Shown here: positions 1-6,522 of the stretch, one piece after another | How positions within the stretch are numbered: the first letter of the stretch is position 1 | Layout: the number at the start of each line of letters is the position of its first letter | Assembly (NCBI GenBank): GCA_958352855.1 | Contig: CATWQE010000030.1 | Coordinates: forward strand, 1-29,795 | Reading direction: 5' to 3' | DNA length: 29,795 bases | Source: an uncultured Bacillota bacterium | GTDB taxonomy: Bacteria; Bacillota; Clostridia; Lachnospirales; Lachnospiraceae | Notes under the pieces: generated by a model | Database searches by the model: none | What the model was told of the DNA's origin: nothing | Seen by the model: only the letters and a program-made list of their open reading frames with translations | Translations under genes and position numbers: made by a program

Positions 1-52
1 GCGCGCCAGATTGTGGCTCTGGAGGCCAAGGGTTCGAATCCCTTTATCCACC
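1..52 (+). tRNA. tRNA-His (GTG), 5' end cut off
   Basis: The window opens inside this gene. The anticodon stem is 6-10 paired with 18-22, around the loop TTGTGGC, giving anticodon GTG at 13-15. The T arm (28-44) carries the standard TTCGAAT loop. The 3' acceptor strand is 45-51, followed by discriminator C52, the base typical of tRNA-His. The D arm and 5' acceptor strand lie outside the window. It is the first visible member of a four-gene tRNA cluster. Confidence 0.93.
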
Positions 53-71
53 TTTAGCCGTAAGGCGGTCT

Positions 72-143
72 TGGGCTATCGCCAAGCGGTAAGGCACAGG
101 ACTTTGACTCCTGCACTCGCTGGTTCGAATCCAGCTAGCCCAG
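72..143 (+). tRNA. tRNA-Gln (TTG)
   Basis: A complete cloverleaf is visible. Acceptor TGGGCTA (72-78) pairs with TAGCCCA (136-142), with discriminator G143. The anticodon stem starts CAGGA at 97-101 around loop CTTTGAC, giving anticodon TTG at 104-106. The T loop is TTCGAAT. CCA is not encoded. It lies 19 bases after tRNA-His, with no terminator between them. Confidence 0.96.
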
Positions 144-156
144 TTTTAAACAACAT

Positions 157-229
157 GGAGCATTAGCTCAGTCGGTAGAGCACTTGACTTTTAATCAAGT
201 TGTCCGGGGTTCGAATCCCCGATGCTTCA
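157..229 (+). tRNA. tRNA-Lys (TTT)
   Basis: Acceptor GGAGCAT (157-163) pairs with ATGCTTC (222-228) with one G-U pair, and the discriminator is A229. Anticodon stem CTTGA/TCAAG encloses loop CTTTTAA, giving anticodon TTT. The T arm is CGGGG-TTCGAAT-CCCCG. CCA is not encoded. A terminator-like hairpin follows within a few bases. Confidence 0.96.
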
Positions 230-234
230 CTTGA

Positions 235-265
235 GTTCAAATCCAAAGAGGATTTGGACTTTTTT
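235..265 (+). terminator. Intrinsic terminator after tRNA-Lys
   Basis: GTTCAAATCC (235-244) pairs with GGATTTGGAC (250-259) over ten base pairs with one G-U wobble. The loop is AAAGA, and a run of six T follows (260-265). It lies inside the tRNA array and leaves only about 20 bases before tRNA-Leu. Confidence 0.85.
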
Positions 266-285
266 CTTTCAAAGTAGAAACAAAT

Positions 286-366
286 GCGGATGTGGCGGAA
301 TTGGCAGACGCGCCAGATTTAGGTTCTGGTGTCCACGACGTGCAGGTTCAAGTCCTGTCATCCGCA
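286..366 (+). tRNA. tRNA-Leu (TAG)
   Basis: Acceptor GCGGATG (286-292) pairs with CATCCGC (359-365), with discriminator A366. Anticodon stem CCAGA/TCTGG encloses TTTAGGT, giving anticodon TAG. A long variable arm (about 328-342) marks it as a class II tRNA, as expected for Leu. The T loop is TTCAAGT. CCA is not encoded. Confidence 0.96.
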
Positions 367-373
367 GTATTAA

Positions 374-422
374 AAAAGGTGACACAGAAGCCATCAAAAA
401 TGTGGTTTCTGTGTCACCTTTT
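374..422. terminator. Bidirectional terminator between tRNA-Leu and the deacetylase gene
   Basis: An almost perfect 20-bp inverted repeat (374-393 with 403-422) is flanked by an A tract on the left and a T tract on the right. It can therefore end transcription from both sides. It serves the tRNA cluster on the plus strand and the converging deacetylase gene, whose stop codon lies 2 bases beyond. Confidence 0.92.
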
Positions 423-424
423 CA

Positions 425-1189
425 TTATTCTTTATCCAGTATCTGCCGTCCCTCATGATTCATGTGATAATTATCTCTGTAGATTAATTCTGAAATGGGG
501 ACAAATTCATAACCTTTTTCCTTCAATTTAATAATAACCTGTTCCAGAGCATCCTTGGTATATTTTGCGCCATTGTGACAGAGAATAATACTTCCGTTTC
601 CCAGATTTTTATGCTCAGTGACTCTTTTTACAATATCCTCTGCGCCGTAGTCCTTCCAGTCAAGGGAGTCCACGTTCCACTGAATGGGGTAGTAGTTATT
701 CTTTTTGGCATTGGTAACAACCTGGTTGTCATAATCTCCGTAAGGAGGACGGAAAAGGAACATGTCATATCCGGTTAATTCTTTTACCTTATTATGTACA
801 GTCATAAGCTCACTGGTTTTTTCTTCATCACTTAATTTGGTCATATATTTGTGATTCTGGCTGTGATTTCCAAGGTCATGGCCGGCTTCATAGATTTTCT
901 TTACATCATCGGGGTAGCTTTCCACCCATCCTCCGGTCATGAAGAAGGTGGCTTTTATATTGTGTTTGGCAAGAATGTCAAGAATTATCTGTGTATCGTC
1001 ATTGCCCCAGGCAGCGTCAAAACTGATGGATATCTGAGGTTTTTCGGTTTCTACACAATAAATAGGGAGTTCGCGTCCTCCCGGCGTGCTGCTTACCGTA
1101 ATGATATCAGGAAGGTAAGCAGCAGCACAGAGAAACAGAAGTCCTGCAAAAGCCAGGGTGACAAGAGTGTGAAAGAATCTTTTCGACAA
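425..1189 (-). CDS. PdaB-like polysaccharide deacetylase
   Basis: A 254-residue NodB-family carbohydrate esterase, probably removing N-acetyl groups from peptidoglycan outside the membrane. A hydrophobic N-terminal segment (about residues 5-27) acts as an uncleaved anchor or signal. NodB motifs appear in order: SFDAAWGNDDT (D58), HSQNH with the metal-binding histidines H109 and H113, RPPYG (147-151), DSLDW (D178) and the catalytic-base region ILCHNG (H205). The first motif is the DxxW form of the sporulation-associated PdaB/YlxY group rather than the usual TFDDGP. The start is TTG at 1189, supported by AGGAG 8 bases upstream; no ATG fits as well. It lies 30 bases after the DUF3783 gene and is probably co-transcribed with it. 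The family is clear; a role in spore cortex or cell wall is inferred. Confidence 0.92.
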   Translation of the reverse strand: MSKRFFHTLVTLAFAGLLFLCAAAYLPDIITVSSTPGGRELPIYCVETEKPQISISFDAAWGNDDTQIILDILAKHNIKATFFMTGGWVESYPDDVKKIYEAGHDLGNHSQNHKYMTKLSDEEKTSELMTVHNKVKELTGYDMFLFRPPYGDYDNQVVTNAKKNNYYPIQWNVDSLDWKDYGAEDIVKRVTEHKNLGNGSIILCHNGAKYTKDALEQVIIKLKEKGYEFVPISELIYRDNYHMNHEGRQILDKE

Positions 1190-1219
1190 AATAGAATCTC
1201 CTATGGAAGAGGTTTGCTA

Positions 1220-1624
1220 TTAGTTTATTCCCTCATTTCCATAAAAATGCTGGTGTTCTTCGTATAATTCCTGAAAGAGCTGGGCAAAGGTCCAGAAACA
1301 GTTCTGGGCAGTGAGCATAGCTTTTAAGGCAACGCGTGGAACCATTCCGCTTTTCATGGCGCCAAGAAGCATGTCCAGGGTTTCTTCCTTAAAATTACAC
1401 ATGACCATAAGTTCCTGTGGAATTTCAGGCAGAACCTCCATGGGTGATAACTTTCTGGATGGAAATCCTTTTACTCCGGCAAGGTAGCCTACTGTCTGAA
1501 GAAACTGAGGCGGTGTCACCGGTATCAGGGCAATGCCAAGAGGCAGCAGGGCTTTTTCTACCGCAGCTCTTTTCTCAGAATTTCCATGGTCATAGTAGAG
1601 AATGGTTGGTTTGTGGAGTGTCAT
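1220..1624 (-). CDS. DUF3783 domain protein
   Basis: A 134-residue soluble protein of unknown function. The N-terminal half (about 1-60) looks like a small alpha/beta fold starting PTILYYDHG. The C-terminal half (about 70-130), with MVMCNF, the VALKAMLTAQN region and the helix WTFAQLFQELYEEH, matches my recollection of the DUF3783 family common in Lachnospiraceae. No catalytic motif, signal peptide or membrane segment is evident. The ATG start at 1624 has AAGGGGGA about 7 bases upstream, and a good promoter lies further up. It is the first gene of a probable two-gene operon with the deacetylase. Confidence 0.8.
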   Translation of the reverse strand: MTLHKPTILYYDHGNSEKRAAVEKALLPLGIALIPVTPPQFLQTVGYLAGVKGFPSRKLSPMEVLPEIPQELMVMCNFKEETLDMLLGAMKSGMVPRVALKAMLTAQNCFWTFAQLFQELYEEHQHFYGNEGIN

Positions 1625-1659
1625 GACAGGTCCCCCTTCATAAATATTTTGATACCTTC

Positions 1660-1688
1660 ATCATATACTGCCTAAGCAAAAAATTCAA
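1660..1688 (-). promoter_or_regulatory. Sigma-A-type promoter for the DUF3783-deacetylase operon
   Basis: On the minus strand, TTGAAT (1688-1683) and TATGAT (1665-1660) are separated by 17 bp. It lies about 36 bp before the DUF3783 start codon and is divergent from the regulator promoter at 1713. Confidence 0.7.
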
Positions 1689-1712
1689 CGGTTTTTCGGC
1701 GCTTCTCTTTAG

Positions 1713-1741
1713 TTGACAATAAGTTGAGAGATTAGTATACT
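1713..1741 (+). promoter_or_regulatory. Sigma-A promoter of the BTAD regulator, with palindrome over the -10
   Basis: A perfect TTGACA (1713-1718) and TATACT (1736-1741) are spaced by 17 bp. A perfect 12-bp palindrome, TTAGTATACTAA (1732-1743), covers the -10 box, and a partial repeat AGTATAT follows at 1747-1753. The palindrome is a plausible operator, possibly for autoregulation (inference). Confidence 0.85.
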
Positions 1742-1771
1742 AACAAGTATATAGATTGCGAGGGATGAATT

Positions 1772-4642
1772 TTGGATAAAATCAGTGTACATCTTATTGG
1801 CAGGCCGTATGTGGAAAAGAATGGTGAGAGAGTGAACTTTCCTTATAAAAAAGCGGAGGGTTTCTTCTATTACTTATGTGTGAAAAAAACGGCTACAAGA
1901 GAAGAAATTATATATGTTCTCTGGGGTGCTGACAATGAGAATGTAGGACGTAAGAACTTAAGAGAGGCTGTATATCAGATAAAAAAGCTTCTGGGAAAAG
2001 AGGTTTTGCTTACTGCAGGACATACCAGCATTTCCCTGAATCCTGAGGCTTCTGTAGAGGTGGACTGGGATTCTGTAGATAAAGAAAATATTCTGGACCA
2101 GGAGGAAGAAGGATTCCTGGCTCATTTTCATATAAAAAACAGCTATGAGTTTGAAGAGTGGATGGCATCCATGCAGGAACAGTATGACCAGTCCATTCTG
2201 GATGCTGCCTCTGAGCTTCTGTCTATGGCAAACTCTGTCAAGGATATGACACAGATTCAGAAATATAGTAATATCCTTTTGAAACATGACCCTTACAATG
2301 AAAAACTGTACCAGGAAATTATGGAGATTTATGCTTCCAGCGGAAATTATAATATGGCAATTAAGCTGTACTATGATTTGGAAAAGGTTCTGGATGAAGA
2401 GCTGGGAGTAGAGCCTTCGGGAGAAATTACAGAACTTTTCCACCGCATTTTTAATGTAAAAGGAAATGTGGCTGTGGAAAACATGAACTGGAATTTACCG
2501 TTTATGGGGAGAGCAGAGGAAATTTACCGAATCAGCCAGTGCCTTACAGGAACCGGAAGATGGGAACATCCACAGTGTGTTGCTATTGGAGGAGAAGAAG
2601 GAGTGGGAAAGTCAGCTCTTTTGGAAAAGGCAAGACAGATTGTTCGGGGAAATCAGATGATATCCTTTTTTGCCGCCTGCTATCGGGATGAGGCTGATTT
2701 TTTCCTGCGTCCCTGGAATGATATTTTCTGGGAAATCCGTCAATGCGCAGAAAATGGCGTTTTAAAAGAGGAGCTTGTACAAAGCGATGATGAAGAAATG
2801 AAGCTGGTGCTGAAGGGAACCATTTCTGACGGAGAAGAGAAAATGGGGCGGCTTACCTATCAGATTATGGAGCAGGCAGTTCTGAAGGTGTTCCGCAAAA
2901 TTACAGAGCATCACAGAGTTGTGCTGTTTTTTGATGATATTCAGTGGATGGACCAGATGAGCTTTCAGCTTTTAAACAGAATTCTTCTGACTATTGGGAC
3001 AGATAAGGTTCTGCTTATGTGTACTTACAGTCAGAGCAGTGATACAGAAATTATGGAGGCCCTGGAAAAGCTTACCAGAAAGGACTGTCTCCAGGTGATT
3101 AAGCTACAGTCCTTTAACAGGGATGAGACCAATGAAATCCTCCATAAATATCTTCCTCAGCTTGATAAGGAGGAGGAGAAAAAAGAAAATATTTACCAGA
3201 TGACAGATGGAAATGCGTTTTTCCTTATGGAATTAATTAATCTTATCAGGGAAAAGGGCTATACGCTGGAAATTTCTCCCAAAACCACCAATCTGATTAA
3301 AGCAAGACTGGCAGGGCTTCCGGAGATTGAAAATGAAGTGCTGGATTGTCTTTCTCTGTTTCCGGAGAAAATCAGCATTGAAGAATTGGAACTGTTGCTT
3401 CCGTCACTTGACCGTCTGAGCCTTCTTCGTGTATTGGAAAAGCTTCAGGAGCGTCATTTAATTAAGGAGGTTCTGGTTGGATGGAATATTTATTATAAAT
3501 TTGTACACAGAATTTTCAGGGAATACCTGTATGAGAGACAAAGTATTGGAAAGCGGCGCATGTATCATCAAATGCTGGCTTCCTATTATGAAGAACAGGT
3601 AGAAACCAAACGAAATTTCCAGTGTCTCCCAATGATTATTCACCACTATGAGAAATGCCATAATCAGGTGAAAACCTATGAATATAAAATTCAGTATTTG
3701 AAGGAATATTATACGATTATTAATGAAAACTTTCCTGTACTTCATTGGGAGATTGAATATGGTGATGCAGAGTTCGGCGTTACTCAGGGCGCGGCAGAAA
3801 TGTTAGAACTGGCAGAAGAAGTAATCCGTCTTAGCGATGAGTCTCATCAGGCACAGGAAATGAAAATGGAAATGAATTATGTTAAGGGACGCTATAAAAT
3901 TGCAGTAGGAGAATATGAGACGGGAGTTTCCTGTATCCAGAAAAGCATGGAGCTTGCAGAGGCTCTTGGAGAGAAAAAGATGCTTCTTAACAATCTGAAA
4001 CAAATGATTTTTTACGGGATTCAGGTAGAAAACATGGAGCAGGTGCAAACTTATGTACATCAGGGACTTCAAATGCTGGATGCAGAAGAAAAAAGCAGTG
4101 AGGAAAAAGGTGTTTTTGTCCGTTTAAAAGGCTGGTATCTCCTTCACAAAGGACAGTATCAGGAAGCAGAGCAGGTTCTTTGGGAGGCAATGGAAATTTT
4201 CCGCACCTGTGTAAGCGACAGGGAGTATTTCAGCATGAGCATAGCTGCCTGCCAGGGATATCTGGGAGATTTAAGCAGGGCACAGGGAGATTTCAAAAAA
4301 GCCAGGGAATATTATCAGGCTGCCATAGAACTGGGAACAGGAAAGGTTGTCACCAACGGACTGGGACAATTTTATTCCAACATGGGACAGGTCCTGTATC
4401 TGGAAAAACAGTACGAGGAGGCAGACGAGTATCTGGAAAAAGCAGTTTCCTGTCTGAAAAGCCATGGATATTACTGGGGGCTTGAGCGGGCGCTTGCCTA
4501 CAGGGCAATGCTGTTATGGGAAACAGGAAAACAGGAGGAGGCAAAACTCTGTTATGAAGAAAGCTGGAAGATTTCCCATAAGATTAAAAATCCTACCACA
4601 ATCAGTATTCTGAAACAGGTGGAAAACTATATTAACCATTAG
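1772..4642 (+). CDS. SARP/BTAD-type regulator with AAA ATPase and TPR repeats
   Basis: A 956-residue cytoplasmic transcription regulator. Residues 1-98 form an OmpR/SARP-type winged helix (VHLIGRP start, EEIIYVLWG, NLREAVYQIKKLLG). Residues 100-230 form a bacterial transcriptional activator domain ending with the characteristic DEELGVEPSGE. An AAA/STAND ATPase follows, with Walker A GGEEGVGKS (K280) and Walker B VVLFFDDIQWMD (D388/D389). The second half (about 590-956) is helical with TPR-like repeats. There is no C-terminal LuxR HTH, so this is not a MalT/LAL protein. The start is TTG at 1772, with GCGAGGG 7 bases upstream; the ATG at 1765 runs into a stop after four codons. It ends at a strong terminator, and its likely target is the adjacent hutH promoter (inference from position). 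The inducer is unknown. Confidence 0.9.
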   Translation: MDKISVHLIGRPYVEKNGERVNFPYKKAEGFFYYLCVKKTATREEIIYVLWGADNENVGRKNLREAVYQIKKLLGKEVLLTAGHTSISLNPEASVEVDWDSVDKENILDQEEEGFLAHFHIKNSYEFEEWMASMQEQYDQSILDAASELLSMANSVKDMTQIQKYSNILLKHDPYNEKLYQEIMEIYASSGNYNMAIKLYYDLEKVLDEELGVEPSGEITELFHRIFNVKGNVAVENMNWNLPFMGRAEEIYRISQCLTGTGRWEHPQCVAIGGEEGVGKSALLEKARQIVRGNQMISFFAACYRDEADFFLRPWNDIFWEIRQCAENGVLKEELVQSDDEEMKLVLKGTISDGEEKMGRLTYQIMEQAVLKVFRKITEHHRVVLFFDDIQWMDQMSFQLLNRILLTIGTDKVLLMCTYSQSSDTEIMEALEKLTRKDCLQVIKLQSFNRDETNEILHKYLPQLDKEEEKKENIYQMTDGNAFFLMELINLIREKGYTLEISPKTTNLIKARLAGLPEIENEVLDCLSLFPEKISIEELELLLPSLDRLSLLRVLEKLQERHLIKEVLVGWNIYYKFVHRIFREYLYERQSIGKRRMYHQMLASYYEEQVETKRNFQCLPMIIHHYEKCHNQVKTYEYKIQYLKEYYTIINENFPVLHWEIEYGDAEFGVTQGAAEMLELAEEVIRLSDESHQAQEMKMEMNYVKGRYKIAVGEYETGVSCIQKSMELAEALGEKKMLLNNLKQMIFYGIQVENMEQVQTYVHQGLQMLDAEEKSSEEKGVFVRLKGWYLLHKGQYQEAEQVLWEAMEIFRTCVSDREYFSMSIAACQGYLGDLSRAQGDFKKAREYYQAAIELGTGKVVTNGLGQFYSNMGQVLYLEKQYEEADEYLEKAVSCLKSHGYYWGLERALAYRAMLLWETGKQEEAKLCYEESWKISHKIKNPTTISILKQVENYINH

Positions 4643-4704
4643 AAAAGAACTTTATACAGACCGGCTTGAGACAATGGCTTTAGGTTTGTATAAAGTTCTT
4701 TTTG
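4643..4704 (+). terminator. Terminator of the BTAD regulator gene
   Basis: A 20-bp stem (4643-4662 with 4683-4702, one G-U wobble) immediately follows the TAG stop. It has a 20-base loop and ends in five T. It separates the regulator from hutH, so the two are transcribed independently. Confidence 0.88.
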
Positions 4705-4794
4705 ATATCAATTTACTGTGCTAATATAGTAAAAGTGCATACTTTTTTATTTGTAAAAAGTGGAGAAAATGTAGAAAAATATCAAAAAGAGAAA

Positions 4795-4847
4795 GTGTCT
4801 AAAAAATATATTATGCAATATGACATTTATTGACGCTTTTTAGACAC
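4795..4847. repeat. 11-bp inverted repeat upstream of hutH
   Basis: GTGTCTAAAAA (4795-4805) is mirrored by TTTTTAGACAC (4837-4847) with a 31-base spacer. The right arm overlaps the promoter-proximal direct repeat at 4842. It could be an operator for a looping dimer or an mRNA hairpin, depending on where transcription starts; the sequence alone does not decide. Confidence 0.7.
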
Positions 4848-4862
4848 CTATATCTGTATACT
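4821..4862 (+). promoter_or_regulatory. hutH promoter with phased direct repeats, candidate SARP site
   Basis: Three short repeats, TGACATT (4821), TGACGCT (4831) and AGACACC (4842), are spaced 10 and 11 bp apart. The last ends 8 bp before a good -10 box, TATACT (4857-4862). The only -35-like hexamer, TTGACG (4830-4835), is 21 bp from this -10, too far for unaided sigma-A. An activator-dependent promoter would fit. A second -10-like TATAAT at 4869-4874 has no matching -35. Confidence 0.55.
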
Positions 4863-4898
4863 TTCACATATAATAATCACAGGAAAAGAGGGTGCGCT

Positions 4899-6434
4899 AT
4901 GAGCAAAATTACACTTACAGGAAAAGACCTGACATTGGAACAGATTGCAGCGATTTGCCGTAACCATGCGGAGGTGGAACTGGCAGAAGAAGCGAAACAG
5001 AATATTCTGGCATCCAGAAAAGTAGTAGATGATCTGGTTGCAGAAGAAAAGGTGGTATATGGAATTACCACTGGATTTGGTAAATTCAGTGATGTGGTAA
5101 TTTCTCAGGACCAGTGCAAAGAACTTCAGAAAAACCTGATTATTACCCACGCAGTTGGCGCTGGAAATCCATTTCCAGAGGACGTTGCAAGAGGTATCAT
5201 GCTTCTGAGAGTAAATAACCTGGTAAAAGGATTCTCAGGAATCAGATTAGAAACCGTAGAAACTATGGTAAACATGCTGAACAAAGGCGTTACAGCATTC
5301 ATTCCGGAAAAAGGTTCTCTGGGAGCTTCCGGTGACCTGGCTCCATTGTCTCACATGGTTCTGCCTATGCTGGGACTTGGCATGGCTTACTATGAAGGTG
5401 AACTGCTTCCAGGAGCAGAAGCTATGAAACGTGCAGGTATTCCTACGATTGAATTATCTGCAAAAGAAGGTTTGGCATTAAACAATGGTACACAGGCCAT
5501 GACATCAGCAGGCTCACTGGCATTGTATGATGCTTTGAACTTACTGAAGGTTGCAGATATCGCAGATGCTCTTTGCTTTGAAGCACAGAACGGTGTTGTA
5601 GATGCATTAGACCACAGAGTACATGATGTACGTCCACATTCCGGACAGCTTGCAACAGCAAGAAACCTTTTAAGATTGCTGGAAGGCAGCAAGAACACTA
5701 CACGCCAGGGTGAAATTCGTGTACAGGATGCGTATTCCTTAAGATGTTCACCACAGATTCATGGCGCAAGTAAAGATGCAATCAACTATGTATTAGATAA
5801 AGTTAATATTGAAATCAATTCTGTAACAGATAACCCGATTATCTTCAAGGAAGATCGTGCAGGTATTTCAGGCGGTAACTTCCACGGTCAGCCAATGGCT
5901 CTTAGCTTTGACTTCCTTGGAATCGGCGTAGCTGAACTGGCAAACGTTTCTGAAAGACGTATTGAACGTCTGGTAAATCCGGCATACAGTGATTTGCCGG
6001 CATTCCTCACACCTCATGGTGGAGTTTGCTCAGGCTTTATGATTGTTCAGTATTCAGCAGCAGCATTAGTATCTGAAAACAAGGTGCTGGCTCATCCGGC
6101 ATCTGTAGACAGCATTCCTTCTTCAGCAGGACAGGAAGACCATGTATCCATGGGTACTATTGCAGCTAGAAAAGCTGGTGAGATTGCGAAAAACGTTAGA
6201 AGAGTTCTGGCTATGGAATTGATGGTTGCCTGCCAGGGTATCGACATGAGAGGAAACAAGGGTCTTGGTAAAGGAACACAGGCTGCTTATGATTTAGTTC
6301 GTAAACAGGTTGCAACCTTAGACAATGACCGCGAATTATATGGCGATATCAACTACTGTGAAGAAATCATTACAAATGGTTCTCTGATTAAAGCAGTAGA
6401 AGAAGCAATTGGCGGAGCAATTGAAACAAAATAA
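4899..6434 (+). CDS. hutH: Histidine ammonia-lyase
   Basis: This 511-residue enzyme deaminates L-histidine to trans-urocanate and ammonia. The signature GSLGASGDLAPL is intact; Ala143-Ser144-Gly145 cyclise to the MIO electrophile. The active-site Tyr in YGITTGFG (Y54) and the QEDHVSMG segment are also present. Length is normal for the family. The start is ATG at 4899 with AAAAGAGGG upstream; the reading frame extends 23 codons further up but overlaps the promoter region, so the longer form is unlikely. The permease gene follows after 88 bases, and no hutU, hutI or formiminoglutamate enzyme is nearby. This suggests histidine is used for ammonia or converted to excreted urocanate, or that the remaining steps lie elsewhere. 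Confidence 0.97.
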   Translation: MSKITLTGKDLTLEQIAAICRNHAEVELAEEAKQNILASRKVVDDLVAEEKVVYGITTGFGKFSDVVISQDQCKELQKNLIITHAVGAGNPFPEDVARGIMLLRVNNLVKGFSGIRLETVETMVNMLNKGVTAFIPEKGSLGASGDLAPLSHMVLPMLGLGMAYYEGELLPGAEAMKRAGIPTIELSAKEGLALNNGTQAMTSAGSLALYDALNLLKVADIADALCFEAQNGVVDALDHRVHDVRPHSGQLATARNLLRLLEGSKNTTRQGEIRVQDAYSLRCSPQIHGASKDAINYVLDKVNIEINSVTDNPIIFKEDRAGISGGNFHGQPMALSFDFLGIGVAELANVSERRIERLVNPAYSDLPAFLTPHGGVCSGFMIVQYSAAALVSENKVLAHPASVDSIPSSAGQEDHVSMGTIAARKAGEIAKNVRRVLAMELMVACQGIDMRGNKGLGKGTQAAYDLVRKQVATLDNDRELYGDINYCEEIITNGSLIKAVEEAIGGAIETK

Positions 6435-6453
6435 AAAATCTTAGCGAGGGTGC

Positions 6454-6496
6454 GCTGCAGTTGTTTTTGGAGAGGGACCCCTTTGGCGACTGCAGC
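6454..6496 (+). promoter_or_regulatory. Intercistronic hairpin between hutH and the permease gene
   Basis: GCTGCAGTTG (6454-6463) pairs with CGACTGCAGC (6487-6496), with one G-U wobble and a 23-base loop containing AGAGGGACCCC. No T run follows, so it is not an intrinsic terminator. It may act as a processing or mRNA-stability element setting the ratio of the two products. The stem is preceded by GAGGGTGCGCT (6446-6456), the same 11 bases that lead into the hutH start codon. Confidence 0.6.
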
Positions 6497-6522
6497 TAAC
6501 AAAAAAAGAGGGAGGTTTATTT

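Noticed and set aside
222..531. Short plus-strand frames over the tRNA-Leu gene
   Set aside because: They are translations of the tRNA and its terminator, not genes.
4643..4898. T-box or other riboswitch before hutH, or between hutH and the permease gene
   Set aside because: No T-box sequence or specifier-type structure and no known riboswitch core is visible; the hairpins present are a terminator, an inverted repeat and a simple stem.
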